From Brooklawnia sp050943675 (GTDB lineage: Bacteria; Actinomycetota; Actinomycetes; Propionibacteriales; Propionibacteriaceae): a DNA stretch of 9,499 bases. The position numbers were made by a program, and so were the translations under genes. The stretch spans positions 1 to 9,499 of the forward strand of contig JBMNPP010000104.1 of assembly GCA_050943675.1 (NCBI GenBank), in the 5' to 3' direction. This document shows positions 5,505 through 9,499 of the stretch, in pieces (within the stretch, counting starts at the first letter, position 1; every line of letters begins with the position of its first letter). The notes under the pieces were generated by a model. That model did no database searches. It was not told where the DNA came from and was given only the letters and a program-made list of their open reading frames with translations.

Positions 5505-6272
5505 ATGAAACTCAATGTTGAACGCACTGGCGGCAACGGCCCGGTGCTCGTCCTTTCCAACTCGCTCGGCACCAACCTGCACATGTGGGACGAGGTGCTC
5601 CCGCAGTTGCGTCAGCACTTCGATGTCATCCGCTACGACCAGCGTGGCCATGGCAAGTCCGAACCTGTCACCGAGGGCTACGGCGTGGCCGAACTGGGTG
5701 CCGACGTGATCGGCATCCTGGACAATGCGGGGGTCGACAAGGCCTACTTCTGTGGGGTGTCGATGGGTGGCCAGACCGGCCTGTGGCTGGCAGCCAACCA
5801 ACCCGAGCGCTTCCACGGCGTGATCGTGTCGAATACAGCGCCCAAGATCGGTGCCGCTGATTCGTGGAATACCCGCATCGAGACCGTGAACAGCCAGGGC
5901 ATCGCGCCGATCGCTGATGCGGTGGCCGGTGGCTGGGTCTCTGCGCAGCTGCGCGAATCCGATCCGGAACTGTTCGCCAGCCTGCGTGACGGCATGCTGC
6001 TGACCACTGACGCCGGCTCGTACGCCTTCGCCTGCGGGGCAGTGCGCGATTGCGACCTGACCGAGCAGATCGCCGGTATCGCGGTGCCCCTGCTGGCCAT
6101 CGGCGGCACCCATGACGGTCCGACCCCGGCCGCGGTGACCCGCGCCACGATCGCCGACGTGGTGCCCGGTGCCTCCTTCGTCGAGGTCCCTGCTGCCCAC
6201 GTGAGCCCGATCGAGGCCCCGGACGCCTACGCCCGGGCTGTCATCGACTTCGCGGGGAGCGTACAGGGATGA
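5505..6272 (+). CDS. pcaD: 3-oxoadipate enol-lactonase (PcaD family)
   Basis: The product has 255 residues, typical for PcaD, an alpha/beta-hydrolase that opens 3-oxoadipate enol-lactone to 3-oxoadipate in the cytoplasm, the step where the catechol and protocatechuate branches meet. The catalytic triad is visible: Ser86 in the elbow GVSMGG (84-89), Asp204 in GTHDGPTP, and His232 in AAHVSPIEAP. The oxyanion stretch LSNSLGTNLHMWD (17-29) and VIRYDQRGHGKSE (41-53) are hallmark PcaD sequences that separate it from general esterases. An earlier in-frame ATG at 5490 would overlap the transporter stop and add five residues. The stop overlaps the pcaF start by four bases (ATGA). Its substrate is the product of the CatC-like enzyme on the opposite strand. 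Confidence 0.92.
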   Translation: MKLNVERTGGNGPVLVLSNSLGTNLHMWDEVLPQLRQHFDVIRYDQRGHGKSEPVTEGYGVAELGADVIGILDNAGVDKAYFCGVSMGGQTGLWLAANQPERFHGVIVSNTAPKIGAADSWNTRIETVNSQGIAPIADAVAGGWVSAQLRESDPELFASLRDGMLLTTDAGSYAFACGAVRDCDLTEQIAGIAVPLLAIGGTHDGPTPAAVTRATIADVVPGASFVEVPAAHVSPIEAPDAYARAVIDFAGSVQG

Positions 6273-7453
6273 CGGGTTCATTCATCTACGACGGTGTTCG
6301 AACCCCGTTCGGACGTTTCCGCGGGGCCCTGAAGGGTGTCCGTCCCGACGACCTGGCGGCGCAGGTGGTCAAGGCGCTGGTTGCCCGGTTCCCGGACCTC
6401 GACCCCGAGCGCATCGACGAAGCAGTGTTCGGCAATGCCAACGGCGCCGGTGAAGAGAACCGCAACGTCGCCCGGATGGCCACCCTGCTGGCCGGGCTGC
6501 CCACCAGCGTGACCGGCACCACCGTGAACAGGTTGTGCGGCTCAAGTCTTGACGCAGCCGCCCACGCCTCTCGTGCCATCGAGGTCGGCGACGCCGACCT
6601 GATGCTGGTCGGTGGGGTGGAGTCGATGACCCGGGCACCATGGGTGATGCTCAAGCCCGAGCGCGACTTCCCGCCCGGTGATGCCCAACTGGCGTCGACC
6701 TCGCTGGGCTGGCGCCTGGTGAACAAGGCGATGCCCGCCCAGTGGACGGCCTCACTGGGTGAGAGCACCGAACAACTGCGCGAGAAGTATGACGTCAACC
6801 GCGCCGACCAGGACGAGTTCTCGGTGCGCTCGCACCGGCTGGCCGCCCAGGCCTGGGATGAGGGCTTCTACGCCGACCAGGTAATCCAGGTGGCTGGCGT
6901 CGAACTCGACCGGGACGAATCGATCCGTCCCGATTCGACCATCGAGAAGGTGGGCGCACTGCGGCCATCCTTCCGCCCCGACGGGACAGTGACCGCAGGC
7001 AACGCATCACCGTTGTCGGATGGCGCGGGAGCGCTCTTCCTGGGATCGGACAGTGCCGGCGACCTGCTGGGCGCCGAGCCGCTGGTGCGCATCGCCGGGC
7101 GTGGTATGCATGGTGTCGAGCCGCAGTTCTTCGGTATCGCACCGGTCGAGGCCGCCAACAAGGCGCTGGCCAGGGCCGGGATCGGCTGGGCCGATGTCGG
7201 CCTGGTCGAGCTCAACGAGGCGTTCGCTGCCCAGTCGCTGGCCTGCGTGCGGCAGTGGCCGATCGACCCCGAGATCGTCAACCCGCACGGTGGTGCAATC
7301 GCCATCGGCCACCCGCTGGGTGCCTCGGGCATCCGGCTGCTGCTCACCGCGGCCCGCTCGATGGTGCAGCGCGGCATCAAGTGGGGCGTGGCAGGGTTGT
7401 GCATCGGCGTGGGTCAGGGCCAGGCAGTCGTCCTCGAGAACACCCGCATCTGA
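6269..7453 (+). CDS. pcaF: 3-oxoadipyl-CoA thiolase (PcaF-type acetyl-CoA acyltransferase)
   Basis: The product has 394 residues, a full-length thiolase. It would cleave 3-oxoadipyl-CoA with CoA into succinyl-CoA and acetyl-CoA. Catalytic residues are all present: nucleophile Cys90 in TVNRLCGSSLDA, N316-E317 in NEAFAAQSLA, His348 in GHPLGASG, and Cys378 in LCIGVGQGQ. The NRNVARMATLLAGLP stretch (64-78) and FGIAPVEAANKALARAG (288-304) are closer to PcaF than to AtoB-type acetoacetyl-CoA thiolases, as I remember those families. The ATG at 6269 overlaps the pcaD stop, with GGGGAG (6254-6259) nine bases upstream. CoA-transferase subunits follow after 12 bases. It acts on the CoA-transferase product. 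A broader 3-oxoacyl-CoA range is possible given the AtoDA-like transferase beside it. Confidence 0.88.
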   Translation: MTGSFIYDGVRTPFGRFRGALKGVRPDDLAAQVVKALVARFPDLDPERIDEAVFGNANGAGEENRNVARMATLLAGLPTSVTGTTVNRLCGSSLDAAAHASRAIEVGDADLMLVGGVESMTRAPWVMLKPERDFPPGDAQLASTSLGWRLVNKAMPAQWTASLGESTEQLREKYDVNRADQDEFSVRSHRLAAQAWDEGFYADQVIQVAGVELDRDESIRPDSTIEKVGALRPSFRPDGTVTAGNASPLSDGAGALFLGSDSAGDLLGAEPLVRIAGRGMHGVEPQFFGIAPVEAANKALARAGIGWADVGLVELNEAFAAQSLACVRQWPIDPEIVNPHGGAIAIGHPLGASGIRLLLTAARSMVQRGIKWGVAGLCIGVGQGQAVVLENTRI

Positions 7454-7465
7454 CAGGAGACCACG

Positions 7466-8134
7466 ATGAAACCGAAGAGCAAACTGGTCGCCGCCGAAGA
7501 GGCGATGCAGATCATCCAGGACGGCGACCGCATCCTGGTCGGTGGCTTCGGCCAGAAGGGCACCCCGGACTACCTGATCGATGCCCTGGTCGACAGTGGC
7601 CGCAAGGAACTGACCGTCATCAGCAATGACCTGGGTTCCCCCGGCAAGGGGCTGGGCAGGCTACTTGAAAACGGGATGATCAAGGCACTGATCGGCAACT
7701 ACTACACCTGGAACCCGAAAGTGGCCGAGGCCTACACCGCTGGCGAGATCGAGGTGACCCTGATTCCCCAGGGCACCTTCGCCGAGGCGATCAGGGCTGG
7801 CGGCCATGGCATCCCGGCCTTCTACACCGAGGTCGGGGTCGGCACCCTGCTGGCCGAGGGCAAGGAGCACCGCGAGGTCAACGGCATCACCTACATCCTG
7901 GAGCGTGCCTTGACCGCTGACATCGCGTTGATCCAGGCCCACAAGGCTGACGGGCTGGGCAACCTCGTCTACCAGCGGGTGGCGCGCAACTTCAATCCGG
8001 CGATGGCGATGGCCTCGAAGCACTGCATCGTGCAGGTGTCCGAGGTGGTCGATTCGGGCGCGCTCTGCCCTGAAGAGATCGTCACACCGCACGTGTTCAT
8101 CGACCGCGTCGTCCTGACGCCGGAACGGAGCTGA
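7466..8134 (+). CDS. 3-oxoacid CoA-transferase subunit A (AtoD/PcaI family)
   Basis: The product has 222 residues, the standard length of the alpha subunit of class I CoA-transferases, which bind CoA and act with a beta subunit. Visible motifs are VGGFGQKGTP (25-34), TVISNDLG (50-57), PQGTFAEAIRAGG (101-113), GIPAFYTEVGVGTLLAEGK (115-133), and ARNFNPAMAMA (173-183). In this cluster the expected reaction is transfer of CoA from succinyl-CoA to 3-oxoadipate. From memory, however, several stretches (NP at 83-84, VTLIPQGT, ARNFNP) resemble E. coli AtoD as much as Pseudomonas PcaI, so acetoacetate or another short 3-oxoacid is an alternative substrate. For that reason I do not assign pcaI or atoD. 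The ATG has GGAG (7456-7459) six bases upstream. The stop is seven bases before subunit B. Confidence 0.9.
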   Translation: MKPKSKLVAAEEAMQIIQDGDRILVGGFGQKGTPDYLIDALVDSGRKELTVISNDLGSPGKGLGRLLENGMIKALIGNYYTWNPKVAEAYTAGEIEVTLIPQGTFAEAIRAGGHGIPAFYTEVGVGTLLAEGKEHREVNGITYILERALTADIALIQAHKADGLGNLVYQRVARNFNPAMAMASKHCIVQVSEVVDSGALCPEEIVTPHVFIDRVVLTPERS

Positions 8135-8141
8135 GGCAGCA

Positions 8142-8819
8142 ATGGAAACCCTCACCAAGGAGCAGGTGGCCGTAAGGATTGCCCGCAATGTGGCCGCCCT
8201 GTTCAATGACACGACCGAGGCGATGGTGATCAACCTGGGGGTGGGTATCCCCAATATGGTCGCCAATTACCTCGACAATGACCTGATCTACGTGCAGGGC
8301 GAGAACGGCATGCTCGGGGTAGGGGCACTGGCCGAGCCAGGTGAAGAACTGCCCGACCTGATCAATTCGGGACGCCAGCCCGTCCTGGAGACCCCCGGGT
8401 GCATGTACTTCGACAGCGCCTTCGCCTTCGGCATGATTCGCGGCGGGCACGTGGACGCAGCAGTCATCGGTGGCCTGGAGGTGTCGCGGACCGGCGACAT
8501 CGCCAACTGGATCGTCCCTGGTGCTGCCCAGCTCGGCGTGGGCGGCGCGATGGACCTGGTCAATGGTGCCAAACGGCTGATCATCTCGATGCGGCATACC
8601 GACCGTGATGGCAACCCCAAGCTGCTCGATGAGTGCAGCCTGCCGTTGACCGCGATTGGCAAGGTCAACACGGTGGTGACCGAGTATGCGGTCTTCGACT
8701 TCGACGAGTCGGGCCCGGTGCTGGTGAAGAAGGCTGCCGGGATCACCGACGCCGAACTGCGGCAGATCACTGGCTTCGACTACCGCGAAACCGACGAGGT
8801 CGGGGTCATGGTCGATTGA
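8142..8819 (+). CDS. 3-oxoacid CoA-transferase subunit B (AtoA/PcaJ family)
   Basis: The product has 225 residues, normal for the beta subunit. It carries the catalytic glutamate E54 in GENG (53-56), which forms the acyl-anhydride and glutamyl-CoA intermediates. Other marks are NLGVGIPNMVANYL (31-44), RGGHVDAAVIGGLEV (100-114), ANWIVPG (121-127) and GGAMDLVNGAKRLI (134-147). The FDSAFAF stretch and IGGLEV match my memory of AtoA (FDSA, LGGLQV) better than PcaJ (HHADSF, LGAFQVS), so substrate preference is open between 3-oxoadipate and acetoacetate-like acids. It is the last gene of the operon, with a strong hairpin 12 bases past its stop. Confidence 0.9.
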   Translation: METLTKEQVAVRIARNVAALFNDTTEAMVINLGVGIPNMVANYLDNDLIYVQGENGMLGVGALAEPGEELPDLINSGRQPVLETPGCMYFDSAFAFGMIRGGHVDAAVIGGLEVSRTGDIANWIVPGAAQLGVGGAMDLVNGAKRLIISMRHTDRDGNPKLLDECSLPLTAIGKVNTVVTEYAVFDFDESGPVLVKKAAGITDAELRQITGFDYRETDEVGVMVD

Positions 8820-8831
8820 GCCAACTGGCTT

Positions 8832-8873
8832 ACAGGGCCCGGTGGACCGCGCATGCGAGATGCCGGGCCCTGT
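8832..8873. terminator. Strong hairpin terminator between the operon and the IclR gene
   Basis: Perfect 11-bp arms ACAGGGCCCGG (8832-8842) and CCGGGCCCTGT (8863-8873) enclose a 20-base loop with a small CGCATGCG palindrome inside. On the plus strand the stem runs into TGTTGTTG, a modest T-rich tail, as in actinobacterial terminators. It lies between two convergent stop codons (8819 and 8882), so it probably ends transcription from both sides, though the minus-strand exit lacks a T-run. Confidence 0.85.
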
Positions 8874-8879
8874 TGTTGC

Positions 8880-9499
8880 TCAGGCCTGCTGGACCCGCAG
8901 GTAATCGGTGGTGATCGCCTGTGCTGTGTCAAGCAGCGGCTCCAGGAATCGCATCAGCGTGGAGGCGGTCTGGGTGCCGGAACCGGCGATCGACACGTTG
9001 ACTCCCGCGATCGACCGGCCGCTCTGGTCGTGTACGGGCGCTGCGACCGAGCAGAGTGTGGGTTCGAGTTCTTCCAGGCACATCGCCCAGCCATCGCGGC
9101 GTACCTGCGCCAGGATTTCCCGCAACTCCTCGGGTGCAGTGATGGTGTTCTCGGTCAACTGGACCGGTGGGTGCCGCTCGAACCAGGCGTCCAGTTCTTC
9201 ATCGTCCATGCTGGCCAGGATGACCCGGCCCATGGACGTCGCGTGCGCTGGGAAACGCGTGCCCACATTGATATTGGCCTTCATGATGCGGCGCACCGAA
9301 TGGCGGGCGATGTAGACCACGTCACCGGATTCGAGCACACTGATCGAGGCGGACTCGCCAACCTGGGCCGACAACTCGGCCAGGTGCGGTTGGGCGACCT
9401 CGGCCAGCGACATCGTCGACAGGTAGGCGTAACCGAGCGAAAGGATCTTCGGGGTCAACCAGAATCGCTTGCCGTTGCTGCCCACATACCCCAGCTCAA
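8880..9499 (-). CDS. pcaR: PcaR/PcaU-type IclR-family regulator (N-terminus beyond the window)
   Basis: About 205 codons are visible, comprising the effector-binding domain (PF01614 type) and C-terminus. The frame stays open through the right edge, reading ELGYVGSNGKRFWLTP at the join, which is the wing end of an IclR winged helix. The true start and roughly 55-60 residues of DNA-binding domain therefore lie outside. The GTG at 9485 is inside the coding region, not a real start. KRFWLTPKILSLGYAYL, AQPHLAELSAQVGESASISVL, RRIMKANINVGTRFPAHATSMGRV and the C-terminal VNVSIAGS are typical of the PcaR/PcaU/PobR/CatR branch, which senses 3-oxoadipate, protocatechuate or muconate and controls beta-ketoadipate genes. 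It converges on the operon it is presumed to regulate. The boxes at 1311-1438 are its likely targets. Confidence 0.9.
   Translation of the reverse strand, partial: ELGYVGSNGKRFWLTPKILSLGYAYLSTMSLAEVAQPHLAELSAQVGESASISVLESGDVVYIARHSVRRIMKANINVGTRFPAHATSMGRVILASMDDEELDAWFERHPPVQLTENTITAPEELREILAQVRRDGWAMCLEELEPTLCSVAAPVHDQSGRSIAGVNVSIAGSGTQTASTLMRFLEPLLDTAQAITTDYLRVQQA

Noticed and set aside
5451..6281. 276-residue minus-strand open frame opposite pcaD
   Set aside because: Its composition is His/Arg/Gly/Asp-rich and repetitive, as expected from the antisense of a high-GC gene; no motif is recognisable and pcaD on the other strand has all its catalytic residues.
6296..6314. GTTCGAAC-like stretch near the pcaF start as another regulator box
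   Set aside because: It lies inside the conserved thiolase N-terminal coding sequence (VRTPFGRF) and lacks the 15-bp spacing of the boxes at 1311-1438.
9483..9485. GTG as the start of the IclR-family gene
   Set aside because: The frame continues upstream to the edge with the expected family sequence (ELGY before VGSNGKRFW), so this is an internal valine codon.
1..9499. CRISPR arrays, tRNA or rRNA genes, insertion sequences, phage or defence genes
   Set aside because: No spaced repeats, cloverleaf-like segments, transposase motifs or terminal inverted repeats were seen; nearly all of the window is metabolic coding sequence.

Overview
The window reads as chromosomal DNA of a high-GC Gram-positive bacterium (Actinomycetota). 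Base composition is strongly GC-rich by eye, GTG starts are common, genes are tightly packed and translationally coupled, and the proteins resemble actinobacterial members of their families. I cannot name the genus.

Layout. (1) Positions 1-653: the end of a CcsB/ResC-like cytochrome c maturation gene, then a membrane-anchored TlpA/ResA-type thioredoxin. This is a housekeeping flank that appears unrelated to the rest. (2) Positions 671-1279, minus strand: a two-gene operon of a YciI-family protein and a CatC-like muconolactone isomerase. (3) Positions 1280-1460: a divergent control region with back-to-back -35-like elements and three 15-bp boxes of the form GTTCG-N5-CGAAC or variants, resembling operators of the PcaR/PcaU/CatR branch of IclR regulators. 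(4) Positions 1461-8819, plus strand: an eight-gene run of cyclase-family hydrolase, SDR dehydrogenase, 3-hydroxyacyl-CoA dehydrogenase-family protein (lambda-crystallin/L-gulonate dehydrogenase-like), AtoE-type transporter, PcaD, PcaF, and CoA-transferase subunits A and B. Most junctions overlap or are only a few bases apart. (5) A strong GC hairpin terminator at 8832-8873, then a convergent PcaR-type IclR regulator (minus strand) that runs off the right edge without its DNA-binding domain.

How it works together. CatC, PcaD, the CoA-transferase and PcaF form a continuous lower beta-ketoadipate route: muconolactone to 3-oxoadipate enol-lactone, to 3-oxoadipate, to 3-oxoadipyl-CoA, to succinyl-CoA plus acetyl-CoA. 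The PcaR-type regulator and the boxes fit this pathway. No ring-cleavage dioxygenase, muconate cycloisomerase (CatB) or carboxymuconolactone decarboxylase is visible.

Instead, the main operon opens with a cyclase-family hydrolase and two dehydrogenases not standard in the pathway. It also carries an AtoE-type permease, and its CoA-transferase looks more AtoDA-like than PcaIJ-like. My inference is that the locus feeds an additional, possibly undescribed, lactone- or hydroxyacid-type substrate into 3-oxoadipate or a related 3-oxoacid. This is the part of the window most worth following up.
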